From assembly GCA_038133845.1 (NCBI GenBank), contig JAYPUA010000015.1:5104-69103 (forward strand): DNA of 64,000 nucleotides. The letters are read 5' to 3'. Position numbers and translations under genes: made by a program. Shown piece by piece: positions 1 through 7,331 of the stretch. The stretch comes from JAYPUA01 sp038133845 (GTDB lineage: Bacteria > SAR324 > NAC60-12). The notes beneath the pieces were generated by a model, which saw only the letters and a program-made list of their open reading frames with translations, was not told the origin of the DNA and searched no databases. The first letter of the stretch is position 1. Every line of letters begins with the position of its first letter.

Positions 1-2
1 AC

Positions 3-656
3 CCACAAGGCTCGGTTCACTCGGCCCTGGGCATCTCCAAGCGTCCGGAACGGGGAGTGCAGGAGTTGTTCTGCGACTCCGAGATCCCGATCAAGGACCT
101 GATTCAGCACAGCGAACACGAGAACCTGGAGTACCTGCTCTCCAACATGGGGCAACTGACGGAGGAGCGAGAGGTATTGCAGGCCGCCTCGGACTACTAC
201 TTTCTGACTCAGCGGCTGGAGGAACTCCCGGAGAATGAGTATGACTTCATCCTGATCGACTCTCCGGCAGCAATCAACTCCTTGAGCATCAACGGCGTGA
301 TCGCCGCAGATCTGGTCATCGTTCCGCTCCAGTGCGAGGCCTTGGCCATCAAGTCGCTCAAGCGCTTCCTGTCGGCCTTCCGCGAGTTGCAGAGCAGCGT
401 GGAACCCAACCTCCGAATCGCCGGGGTGCTGCTGACCATGTACAATCGGGGGATTCGTGCGCACCAGCAGGTGGTGAGGCAGGTCTATCAGGCGCTGGGA
501 GACTCGGTCTTTGAGACCATCATCCCGGAGTGTCCTCACATCGTCGAGGCAAGCGCACTGGGAGTGGATGTGATTCGGCAGCGCCTCAACTCCATCGGAG
601 CGACGGGCTACATTCGGCTGGCCAATGAGTTGCTGGACCGCTTCCGGTTGCGCTAG
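3..656 (+). CDS. ParA/Soj-family ATPase, 5' end cut by the window
   Basis: The frame is open from base 3 and begins inside the ParA switch region (PQGS, then LGI), so the Walker A segment lies upstream of the window. The internal GTG at 57 is not the real start. About 217 residues are present. The pattern FILIDSPAA (Walker B region), VPLQCEALAIKSL and the late VLLTMYNRG match Soj/ParA partition ATPases, which dimerise on ATP and position chromosomes, plasmids or protein clusters. No ParB partner is visible, so its cargo is unknown; a role in polar placement is only a guess from the flagellar neighbours. It ends tail to tail with the next gene. Confidence 0.85.
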   Translation, partial: PQGSVHSALGISKRPERGVQELFCDSEIPIKDLIQHSEHENLEYLLSNMGQLTEEREVLQAASDYYFLTQRLEELPENEYDFILIDSPAAINSLSINGVIAADLVIVPLQCEALAIKSLKRFLSAFRELQSSVEPNLRIAGVLLTMYNRGIRAHQQVVRQVYQALGDSVFETIIPECPHIVEASALGVDVIRQRLNSIGATGYIRLANELLDRFRLR

Positions 657-1660
657 CGCTTCTTGCGGCTGAGATCAAACAGCCTTCCACGCAGTTCTCC
701 AAGGATTTCGTGGATGGGCATGTCCGGCATTTCCTCCCAACCCATCGTCCGGAGAATGTAGGCCAGCAGCAACGGCCGCCGCATGCCTCGGTCTTCCCAG
801 ATGCGGTGAATCTCCTCATGCTCTCGGGGCAGGGGGCGTCCGTCGATGTCGCGGCGCAAGAGAAACTTGAGGGCCGAGTCCGGATACTCGCCAACAAACA
901 GGGCCATCGAGGCCGCCGTGATCTCTCCGTTGCCAAAGACCACGTCTGCTTCGTCATCCGTCACCTGAGCGAGCCCCAGTTTGCCTCCTTCCAGTTCCTC
1001 CAGATCGTCCAACTCGTCGAGATCTCCCGCAGGGAGTTCGACATCCAGCAGGTTGGCCGCAGAGACCTCTTCAACAGAAGTCACAACCACTTCTTCCTCC
1101 AACGGTTCCTCCTCGAACTCTTCAGAGAGCGCCGCCGCTGAGGTAACTGTCCCCTCTGAATCGTCTCCGGCGATCTCCGACTCAACAGGAATCTCCAGGC
1201 TCTCTTCCGACAGTTCCTCCTGAACCGAGGCTTCTCCGGCCTCCAGTTCTTCGGCTACTGGGATCTCCAGATCCTCCTCGGTGGAGGACTCCATTTCCGG
1301 ACCTTCCTTCCCTGCGGCGCGGCGCCTGCGACGGTGCCCTTCCAGGTAGTCTCGGACGCGGGTAAAGGGAGGGAGTGGATTTTCAGGGATGAACTCTGGA
1401 TCCAGAAAACGTCCTGCTCGGCGCAGTCGTTCATAGGTAACCGCAGGGGTCTGTTCGGACGTGTCCTCAACAAGTCTTAGGATGTCCTGAGGCATCACCC
1501 AGCCACTCGCCGGACGAGCCTTCGCCGGAACTCGGGCGCGGGAGGTCTGACGCGATTCATCGGAGAGGTGCGGGGATTCCGGATCGTGAACGGAGGCTGG
1601 GAGGTGGCGTTTCCAGAAGCCGTCCAGCAGAGCTTCGGCCTGGAAGCCGGAGAGAGGCAT
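653..1660 (-). CDS. Hypothetical acidic protein at the end of the flagellin-mnmE operon
   Basis: A 335-residue protein I do not recognise. The N-terminal third is basic and proline-rich and includes a run of five arginines. The middle (roughly residues 125-230) is a low-complexity Glu/Ser/Val stretch, probably disordered. The last 100 residues look folded (VVFGNGEITAASMALF, then WEDRGMRRPLLLAYILRTMG). The start overlaps the preceding stop as TGATG, so translation is probably coupled to the FlaG-like gene. Its stop and the ParA stop share the palindrome CTAG. The operon position suggests a flagellar or cell-surface link, but nothing in the sequence proves one. Confidence 0.6.
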   Translation of the reverse strand: MPLSGFQAEALLDGFWKRHLPASVHDPESPHLSDESRQTSRARVPAKARPASGWVMPQDILRLVEDTSEQTPAVTYERLRRAGRFLDPEFIPENPLPPFTRVRDYLEGHRRRRRAAGKEGPEMESSTEEDLEIPVAEELEAGEASVQEELSEESLEIPVESEIAGDDSEGTVTSAAALSEEFEEEPLEEEVVVTSVEEVSAANLLDVELPAGDLDELDDLEELEGGKLGLAQVTDDEADVVFGNGEITAASMALFVGEYPDSALKFLLRRDIDGRPLPREHEEIHRIWEDRGMRRPLLLAYILRTMGWEEMPDMPIHEILGELRGRLFDLSRKKR

Positions 1661-1998
1661 CAGGCCTTGGTGCGGTAGACCATGCCGACTTCCTTCAGCA
1701 AGGCTCCGCTTCGGAGGATCCGTTCGAGGGGGTACTCGTGGAGGACTCGTCCTCCCTTCTGCAATTGAATGAGGGTCTTGCCCGCGATCTCGATGGGGAC
1801 GAACTCCATGGAGCGGGTTCGAGGGTGACGCTGCAGGCGAGAGTTGGCCTGCAGGACCAGGCGCCGCAGCTTGAGGCGGTCCAGGCGAGACTCTTCGGGC
1901 AAGGTGGACTCTGTGCGAGCCGGAGCCACCGGGCTTCCCGATTCAACAATCGGGGCGCTGTGTCCCACTGCTCCAACGGCATCCATGTTGATCGACAT
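1660..1998 (-). CDS. Small FlaG-like protein (tentative)
   Basis: A 112-residue soluble protein. The last 50 residues (KTLIQLQ, GGRVLHEYPLERIL) follow the spacing of the FlaG family, where a beta-hairpin ending in GEVIREIPPEKIL closes the protein. FlaG proteins affect flagellar filament length. The N-terminal half is low complexity and unlike known families. It starts one base after the FlgN-like stop and overlaps the next gene by one base, so it belongs to the operon. The FlaG assignment rests on a short weak match plus context; a generic hypothetical protein is the alternative. Confidence 0.5.
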   Translation of the reverse strand: MSINMDAVGAVGHSAPIVESGSPVAPARTESTLPEESRLDRLKLRRLVLQANSRLQRHPRTRSMEFVPIEIAGKTLIQLQKGGRVLHEYPLERILRSGALLKEVGMVYRTKA

Positions 1999-1999
1999 C

Positions 2000-2467
2000 T
2001 CAGGCCTTGTTCTGACGGCGTAGGTTCATCAGCCGACCGGCACGACCGGCACCAGGCTGAATGTAGTTGACTTGATTGCGCAGTTGTCCGATCTCCCGAG
2101 ACAGCTCTTGCCGATCCTTTTGGAGACGGGTCATGAACGAGTTTTCGGCTTCTTGAATCTGCTCCAGCAGTCGAGCCGATAACCGGAGCTGGCGAACCTC
2201 CCGATAGTTCGGGGGGCGCCGATGCCGCGCCCCCCAGCTTTCCATAAGCTGGTCCAGCTTCCGGAGCTCTTCCATGAGCTGCTCTTTCCGACCGAGCAGG
2301 AGTTCCAACTCGGCCGGTTCCATCGGTTCTCGAATCGCAAGCTGCTGCTGACTCAGCTCAACCCACTGTTTGAGTTGGTCATTCTTGCGTTCGAGGATCA
2401 AGATCAAATCGCTGTCCGCGAGTGCTTCATCACTTGCCAATGCAGAACTCAGCGAAGATTTTTCCAA
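2000..2467 (-). CDS. FlgN/FliT-like flagellar export chaperone (probable)
   Basis: 155 residues, almost entirely charged amphipathic helix. The pattern LILILERKNDQLKQWVELSQ, then LLLGRKEQLMEELRKLDQLM, is typical of FlgN/FliT-type chaperones that hold late filament substrates before export. The C-terminus is basic. The assigned start is a TTG inside the mnmE 3' end, giving a 38-base overlap. No clear Shine-Dalgarno precedes it, and a downstream TTG is possible. The neighbouring flagellin and FlaG-like genes support the flagellar reading. Any coiled-coil protein could mimic this pattern, so the family call is moderate. Confidence 0.5.
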   Translation of the reverse strand: MEKSSLSSALASDEALADSDLILILERKNDQLKQWVELSQQQLAIREPMEPAELELLLGRKEQLMEELRKLDQLMESWGARHRRPPNYREVRQLRLSARLLEQIQEAENSFMTRLQKDRQELSREIGQLRNQVNYIQPGAGRAGRLMNLRRQNKA

Positions 2468-3797
2468 GCAGGTCGTCCGGAGTGGTCGCTCCGACGATGG
2501 CCCCCAAGGCGTTGAGAGCCGTCCTCAGGTCCACCGCGAGGCACTCCTCTCCAACGTCCTGCACCAGTCCATCTCTCACCCACTCCAACGCCTCCAGCGC
2601 TCGCTCTGCGGACTGCTGTTGTCGCAGGTTGGTGATCCAGATCTCTTCTCCTGCGGGGACCTCGCCCATCATGGCCTTGCGTACCAGCAAGGCTTCCAGC
2701 AATTCCAGACCCTCTCCTGTACGGGCGGAGAGCAACACCTGCTCTCCGGGAAGCTCCGGATGCAGCCAATGTGGAGGCTGAGAGCAAAGATCCATCTTGT
2801 TCAGCACAGTCACTGTGCGCTCTGGATCAGCCTCCTCGAGCAGCTGAAGACTCTCCGGACCGAGCGGGCGCGAGGCGTCCAGCAGGATCAGGGTCAGATC
2901 TGCCTGCTGCCAGGCGTTGCGGGATCGACGAATTCCTTCCTGCTCCACCACATCTGCAGTGGTCCGGATCCCTGCGGTGTCAATGATCCGGAAGGCGAGG
3001 CCTTTGAGGTGCAGTCTTTCTTCCAGACTGTCTCGCGTGGTCCCCGGAATCTCTGTGACGATCGCCCGCTGTTCTCGGAGCAGCGCGTTCATCAGCGAGG
3101 ACTTCCCCACGTTGGGTTCGCCGATCAATGCAAGCGACACACCTTCGCGCATCCGGCGTCCCTGGTCCGCATGTTCCAACATGTGACGCAGGTCTGCAGA
3201 GGCTTGATCGATGCGCTTCAGGCAGTCCTCGTGATGGGTGAAGACGGTCCCTTCTTCCGGAAACTCGATGCAGGCCTCCACTAGCGCCGCGACCTGTGCC
3301 ACTTGCTCCTCGATCGCCTCAATCGCACGAAAGAGCTTGCCACGCAGCTGGCGGACTGCCACCTGACGTCCGGACTCGGAGCGCGCGTGGATCAGGTCCG
3401 AGACCGCCTCCACCTGGGTCAGGTCCAGTCGGCCGTTCAGGAAGGCTCTCCGGGTAAACTCTCCTGGCTCCGCGAGCCGGGCTCCGTTTTCCAAAACCAT
3501 CCGGACCATGGCTTCCAGCGTCAGCGGGCTGCCGTGGCCTTGAATCTCTACAACCGTCTCCGCCGTGTAGGAGCGGGGGGCGCGCATCACTGCCACCAGG
3601 ACCTCATCCAAAGGCTCCCCCGCTTTACTCATGATCCAGCCATGACTCAGCCGATGAGACGGCACCCGATGCAGATCGGCTCCCTGAAAGTGTGTGGCGA
3701 CACACTCCACGGCGCGGGGACCGCTGATGCGAAGGACTCCAATTCCGGATGGCTGCGGAGCCGTCGCGATGGCGACGATGGTATCGTCGAGGTGCAT
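2430..3797 (-). CDS. mnmE: tRNA uridine-5-carboxymethylaminomethyl modification GTPase MnmE
   Basis: 455 residues, full length for MnmE/TrmE. With MnmG it modifies wobble uridine in certain tRNAs. The N-terminal folate-binding domain is followed by a helical domain with an inserted Ras-like G domain: P-loop GEPNVGKSS near 226-234, G2 region TEIPGTTRD near 248-256, and DTAGIR after it. The protein ends with the diagnostic CIGK, whose cysteine is catalytic. Its ATG overlaps the stop of the upstream flagellin-like gene as TAATG. That makes a housekeeping tRNA enzyme translationally coupled to a filament gene, which is unusual. No mnmG is in the window. Confidence 0.97.
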   Translation of the reverse strand: MHLDDTIVAIATAPQPSGIGVLRISGPRAVECVATHFQGADLHRVPSHRLSHGWIMSKAGEPLDEVLVAVMRAPRSYTAETVVEIQGHGSPLTLEAMVRMVLENGARLAEPGEFTRRAFLNGRLDLTQVEAVSDLIHARSESGRQVAVRQLRGKLFRAIEAIEEQVAQVAALVEACIEFPEEGTVFTHHEDCLKRIDQASADLRHMLEHADQGRRMREGVSLALIGEPNVGKSSLMNALLREQRAIVTEIPGTTRDSLEERLHLKGLAFRIIDTAGIRTTADVVEQEGIRRSRNAWQQADLTLILLDASRPLGPESLQLLEEADPERTVTVLNKMDLCSQPPHWLHPELPGEQVLLSARTGEGLELLEALLVRKAMMGEVPAGEEIWITNLRQQQSAERALEALEWVRDGLVQDVGEECLAVDLRTALNALGAIVGATTPDDLLGKIFAEFCIGK

Positions 3798-5260
3798 TAC
3801 ATCAGCGAGTGGACGTGTCTCACCGGAATGGAAGCAGCCTGCACATCCAGCAGCACCCGTAGGGCATTCTCCCGGATGCGATGGCTGTGGGCCAACAAGG
3901 CCATGCTCGCCTCGGTCACAATCTGGCGCCGGGTAAAGTCTGCCAGCTCCTTGGCCAGATCCACGTCTCGGACAATTGATTCGGCGCTGCCGACGCTTTC
4001 CTGAGTCAGCCGCAAGACCGAATCGTGGTGGTCCAGAGAACGCTGTACCGACCCCAGATATCCGCGCACCGAAAGGAGCTGCTCCGTTGCACCATCAACC
4101 ATCCGGACGGCATCGGCAGCCGACTGAGGTGAATCAAAATTGATGTCAGCCAGGCTATTGAACCCGCTGTTGTTCGGAACCCCTCGTCCCAACGCAGAGG
4201 AGTGGATGTTGGCCAGCGTGATCGGCATCTGCTGCCCAGCCTCCGTTCCAATCTGGAAGCGCGGTGCGTTCTGACGTACCGTGATCGAGCCGACACTTCC
4301 GGTCGAACTGCCCAAATAGGCGACCTGCAGGCCACTGGTGAACTCGTTGGAGGCCTTTCCAGTCAGGTAGGCTCCGTTCCCCATCGCCGGTTCTTCGTTG
4401 ATGGAGCCCGCGATGTCAGTTCCAAAGTACAGCTCCGGTTCATTGGCCGAACTGGTCAGCACCCCGTCCTTGGACGTTGTGATCATGAACCCCTTGGCCA
4501 GTCCGTAGTCCTTGTGCTCAATCCGGATGTCCTCGTCATCATGCGTGATGGCGAGATTCATGTTTGCGTCCAGCACTGCCTGCGCGAGCCTGGTGTAGAG
4601 GCCTTCGGCACTGCTGAGCGGGTTGGCATGCACCGTCACTGCTCGCCCATCCTCCTCTTCGAGCACAATTGTCAGTCCGGAGGCGTCATCATCATCCATG
4701 CTGCCTTCAAACACGGCACGTCGAGGCAACCGGGTAACCTCCACCGAGTAACCGTTGACCGGCGAACTCAGTGTCTCGGCTCCAGAGCGGATGAACACCA
4801 GCTCCGAGTTGTTGCTCGTTCCGACCGATCCCTGGCTTCCATCCAGCAGGTTCTTCCGACCAAACTGGGTATTCCGTGAGAGGCGGTCGATGCCGTCAAG
4901 TGCCGTCTTCAATTCACTTTGAAAACCGGCGACGGTTGCCAGATCGTAGGGATCTGTATTTGCGGCGGCAAGGGCTGTCTGGCGAAGTCCCATGAGCAGT
5001 CGGGTCGCTACATTGATCGCATCGTCTGCCGTCTGGACGATGGAAAGCGAGAGTGCCGTATTCTCCAGAGCCTGTTCCACACTGGCCAACTGGGCCCGTA
5101 GTTGCTCCGACAGGATCAGGCTGGCCGGACCATCCGCAGCCCGGGTGAGTTTGCTTCCTGATGCCAGGCGTTCCAGAGAACGCGCCAGAGCGTTGTGGTT
5201 GACCGCAAGGTAATGAAGCGGATCCGGAGTCAGGCCGTCATTGCGTATTCCCAGAATCAT
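3797..5260 (-). CDS. Divergent flagellin-family protein coupled to mnmE
   Basis: 487 residues. The N-terminal D0/D1 region is flagellin-like (NALARSLERLASGSKLTRAA, then GPASLILSEQLRAQ, and NTQFGRKNLLDGS near 150). The C-terminal D1 helix is recognisable (ESIVRDVDLAKELADFTRRQIVTEASMALLA). The last 27 residues depart from the usual NVLRLI ending and run on to PVRHVHSLM. A central insert of about 180 residues resembles that of the long flagellin at 21989-23746 (NGYSVEVTR, GSIN/GSIG, AMGNGAYLTG). It may be a minor filament or hook-filament junction protein. No sigma-28 promoter was seen in the 93-base gap behind it. Confidence 0.85.
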   Translation of the reverse strand: MILGIRNDGLTPDPLHYLAVNHNALARSLERLASGSKLTRAADGPASLILSEQLRAQLASVEQALENTALSLSIVQTADDAINVATRLLMGLRQTALAAANTDPYDLATVAGFQSELKTALDGIDRLSRNTQFGRKNLLDGSQGSVGTSNNSELVFIRSGAETLSSPVNGYSVEVTRLPRRAVFEGSMDDDDASGLTIVLEEEDGRAVTVHANPLSSAEGLYTRLAQAVLDANMNLAITHDDEDIRIEHKDYGLAKGFMITTSKDGVLTSSANEPELYFGTDIAGSINEEPAMGNGAYLTGKASNEFTSGLQVAYLGSSTGSVGSITVRQNAPRFQIGTEAGQQMPITLANIHSSALGRGVPNNSGFNSLADINFDSPQSAADAVRMVDGATEQLLSVRGYLGSVQRSLDHHDSVLRLTQESVGSAESIVRDVDLAKELADFTRRQIVTEASMALLAHSHRIRENALRVLLDVQAASIPVRHVHSLM

Positions 5261-5301
5261 GACAGTTCACTCAAGTGAGTGGGTCCGGGATTCAGGAGCC
5301 T

Positions 5302-5347
5302 CCACCTTCCCGGGACCTCCCTGGGGGAAATCCCGGAAGTTGGGTGG
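5302..5347 (-). terminator. Hairpin downstream of the first flagellin
   Basis: Just after the flagellin stop, CCACC and an inner CTTCC/GGGA stem pair with TCCC/GGAAG and GGTGG. This is a strong stem without a clear T-run after it. It may terminate flagellin transcription or protect its 3' end while letting some transcription continue into the flagellin-like gene. Confidence 0.45.
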
Positions 5348-5353
5348 AAGTCC

Positions 5354-6265
5354 TCAGGCGTTGATCAAGCGCATCACGTTTTGTGGCATCACGTTGGCTT
5401 GAGCCAACTGAGCCATGGCGGACTGCGTCATGATCTGGTTCCGGGTGAACGTGGCCATCTCGGAGGCCATGTCCGTATCCCGGATCACCGACTCGGCTGC
5501 GGTCAAGTTCTCCTGAGCGACACGCAGGCTGGTCAGGTTGCTCTCCAGAGTGTTTTTCTGGAAGGCACCCAGCTCCCCACGGATGGTGGCGATCTGCTGA
5601 ATCGCTGCGTCCACCATGCCGATGGAATCCTGAGCCCCGCTAGTCGATGTCACGTCGATGTCTGCCAAGGAGGCGAAGCCACTTCCGTTGCTCACCGACT
5701 CTACGGTCTTGCCCACCATCCGGCCGTTTTCACGCTGAATCGTGACGTTGAAGCCCAGATTCTGGGAAGCGACGCTGGGCAGTTCCACCGAGGTGGTCTG
5801 TCCGGCGTTTGCTCCAACCTGGAAGCTCAGGGTGGAGTTCTCTCCATTGAGCAGCTTCTTGCGGGCAAACTGCGTGTTGTCAGCAATCCGGTCGATGGCC
5901 ATCAGGGCGTTCTCGATCTCTTGCTGGGAAGCCTCACGCATGGCCTCATCGTTGGTTCCTTCGTTGGAAGCGGCGATGGCCTGCTGGCGGATGTCGACGA
6001 GCAATCGACCCACTTCGTTCAGAGCGCCTTCTGCGGTCTGGACCATGGTGACGGCCGCTTCGTTGTTGCGAGTTGCCTGCTCCAACCCGCTGACCTGAGC
6101 CCGCATGTACTCCGAGATCACCAGGCTGGCAGGGCCATCTGCACCCCGGTTGATCTTCAGACCTGAAGACAAGCGCTCCAGGCTCTTGCCCATAGCTTCG
6201 GAGTTTTGGGTAAGGTTGCGGTGAGCAATGTTGGCACCGACGTTGTTGTTGATGCGAAGAGTCAT
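5354..6265 (-). CDS. fliC: Flagellin (copy 1)
   Basis: 303 residues, a compact flagellin. The N-terminus is canonical (SLERLSSGLKINRGADGPAS), followed by MVQTAEGALNEV, QQEIENALMAIDRIADNTQF and the C-terminal D1/D0 helices (IRDTDMASEMATFTRNQIMT, ending NVMRLINA). The central domain is only about 50 residues, so the filament surface is plain. It assembles the filament after FliS-assisted export. AGAGGA lies five bases before the ATG. A 270-base leader separates it from the small gene at 6535-6846; that leader carries two hairpins conserved with flagellin copy 2. It is about as similar to copy 2 as recent paralogues are. Confidence 0.97.
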   Translation of the reverse strand: MTLRINNNVGANIAHRNLTQNSEAMGKSLERLSSGLKINRGADGPASLVISEYMRAQVSGLEQATRNNEAAVTMVQTAEGALNEVGRLLVDIRQQAIAASNEGTNDEAMREASQQEIENALMAIDRIADNTQFARKKLLNGENSTLSFQVGANAGQTTSVELPSVASQNLGFNVTIQRENGRMVGKTVESVSNGSGFASLADIDVTSTSGAQDSIGMVDAAIQQIATIRGELGAFQKNTLESNLTSLRVAQENLTAAESVIRDTDMASEMATFTRNQIMTQSAMAQLAQANVMPQNVMRLINA

Positions 6266-6314
6266 AATTCCTCTTTAGGGTCAAGAAGTTGAGTAGAGAT
6301 TCCTCCTGGAAATA

Positions 6315-6337
6315 AGCATCTCCTCCAATGAGATGCT
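6315..6337 (-). promoter_or_regulatory. Leader hairpin with GGA in the loop, flagellin copy 1
   Basis: Perfect 8-base stem AGCATCTC/GAGATGCT with loop ATTGGAG, 50 bases before the flagellin start. A GGA in a hairpin loop is the known CsrA/RsmA recognition shape. The equivalent place in copy 2 (9830-9847) has a shorter CACA/TGTG stem whose loop also holds GGA, and both are followed by a similar TATTT(T)CCA segment. Confidence 0.5.
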
Positions 6338-6465
6338 CTCAACGTGGGATCCACCTTCCGATGGTGTCGCTTAGAACCTGATGTCAATTTCAGGCCTTTC
6401 CCATGCTCCTCTTGGAGCTGCGACTGACGAAACCTGCTCGGAACCTCCGCAACCGGCTAAGGAGC

Positions 6466-6487
6466 GGACCACCGTCCATGGCAATCC
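6466..6487 (-). promoter_or_regulatory. Conserved hairpin with ATGGAC loop, flagellin copy 1
   Basis: On the transcribed strand GGATTGCC and GGTGGTCC flank the loop ATGGAC, an 8-base stem using three G-T pairs. The element at 9974-9995 before flagellin copy 2 is identical in 20 of 22 bases. Both differences keep pairing. The two elements lie 201 and 197 bases before their flagellin starts. The loop contains GGA. Confidence 0.6.
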
Positions 6488-6534
6488 GCGTAAGCGGGAA
6501 CCGAGGCTTTCGCCACAATAAAGACGTGTTGCCT

Positions 6535-6846
6535 TCAGCAGTACTGCGTTGACAACAGACGTTGCAAGGCCTGAGACGCCTGCTCCAGTCCCAGCCCGGA
6601 GCCTTCACTGCCGGAAGGGGCCGAGGCCGCCAGCGCACTTGCAACAGGGAGCTTGATGGAGACCGGTCCCAAGGCATCAAGCCGGGAACCCAGCCGGGAT
6701 TCTCGATTCACACAACGGTCAATCGAGTCCAATGCGGCCTGAACCGCAAAAGCCTCACCTATCCCGGGGGATTCCGGGATCTCGGATTGCGGCTTTAACA
6801 CGCGTCGGAGGTTCAGTTCCGAGCGGTCTTGAGGATCACGCCACAT
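6535..6846 (-). CDS. Small protein of unknown family preceding flagellin copy 1
   Basis: 103 residues, starting at ATG-TGG (MWRDPQ) with AGGAG seven bases upstream. I recognise no family. It is paralogous to the product of 10016-10354: both begin with an MW..D segment, share a helix ending ALxSIDR, have a low-complexity Ser/Ala middle, and end QALxxLLSTxxC with a final cysteine. Aligned codons near the 3' end differ mostly at synonymous positions (TTG/CTG, TCA/TCC, ACG/ACA), which argues it is translated. It sits between a structured leader and a flagellin, so a regulator, chaperone or anchor for that flagellin is plausible but unproven. Confidence 0.65.
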   Translation of the reverse strand: MWRDPQDRSELNLRRVLKPQSEIPESPGIGEAFAVQAALDSIDRCVNRESRLGSRLDALGPVSIKLPVASALAASAPSGSEGSGLGLEQASQALQRLLSTQYC

Positions 6847-6870
6847 GTGCTTGCTCCTGAAAGTTGAGAA

Positions 6871-6935
6871 GCCCCCTTCTCCTGAATCAAGGTGCCTTCC
6901 CATGGCTCGCTCGAAACTTGAGCGGAGAAGGGGGC
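6871..6935 (-). ncRNA. Long-stem leader element, copy 1
   Basis: GCCCCCTTCTCC and GGAGAAGGGGGC form a perfect 12-base stem around about 40 bases that include CGCTC/GAGCG and the conserved segment GCGAGCCATGG. It ends 24 bases before the small gene start. The counterpart at 10378-10444 has a stem of different sequence but the same position and the same inner motif. Conserved pairing with changed bases is the mark of a functional RNA. It could be an attenuator or protein-binding leader. Confidence 0.6.
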
Positions 6936-7109
6936 AATAGTGGTAAAATAAGAGCTTCCTCGAGTCGTCACCAACGGGACTGCTGGAGGAAGTTTACGAT
7001 GCGCGGGCCAAGCGGCATCGAATTCCAGAGAGCGTGTGGAGAGAAAGGTCCTCCGGACCGCTCCTGTATTTCGAGGGACCTTCCGTGAATCGGAGAGCCC
7101 CTGAGAGTC

Positions 7110-7331
7110 TCAGCACCCGCATTTGCGGGTAAAAAAGTTCTTGATCGCGCGTTGTTCATCTTCAATCGCGCTGCAGTAGTTCGAGCAGCCAGAGTTGGTG
7201 CTGCAAGCTCCGAGGCCGATCAGGAGGACCAGGAGGCCTCCGATCAGGCGAATTCTCCAAGAGAGCGTTTCCCTGGAGCAGCTGTCTCCTGGGTTCAGTC
7301 TCAACATCGTGGAGTGCACCAGGCTCCTCAT
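7110..7331 (-). CDS. Small cysteine-rich lipoprotein (probable)
   Basis: 73 residues. A basic stretch (WRIRLIG) leads into a hydrophobic segment and the lipobox LGAC, giving a mature lipoprotein of about 30 residues with four further cysteines or so (CSNYCSAIEDE, ending RKCGC). The ATG directly follows the stop of the M24 gene (TGA-ATG), so it is probably co-translated; an internal ATG at 7307 is an alternative start. Its function is unknown. The 264 bases between it and the small gene at 6535 contain the leader element at 6871-6935 and no other gene that I can support. Confidence 0.5.
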   Translation of the reverse strand: MRSLVHSTMLRLNPGDSCSRETLSWRIRLIGGLLVLLIGLGACSTNSGCSNYCSAIEDEQRAIKNFFTRKCGC

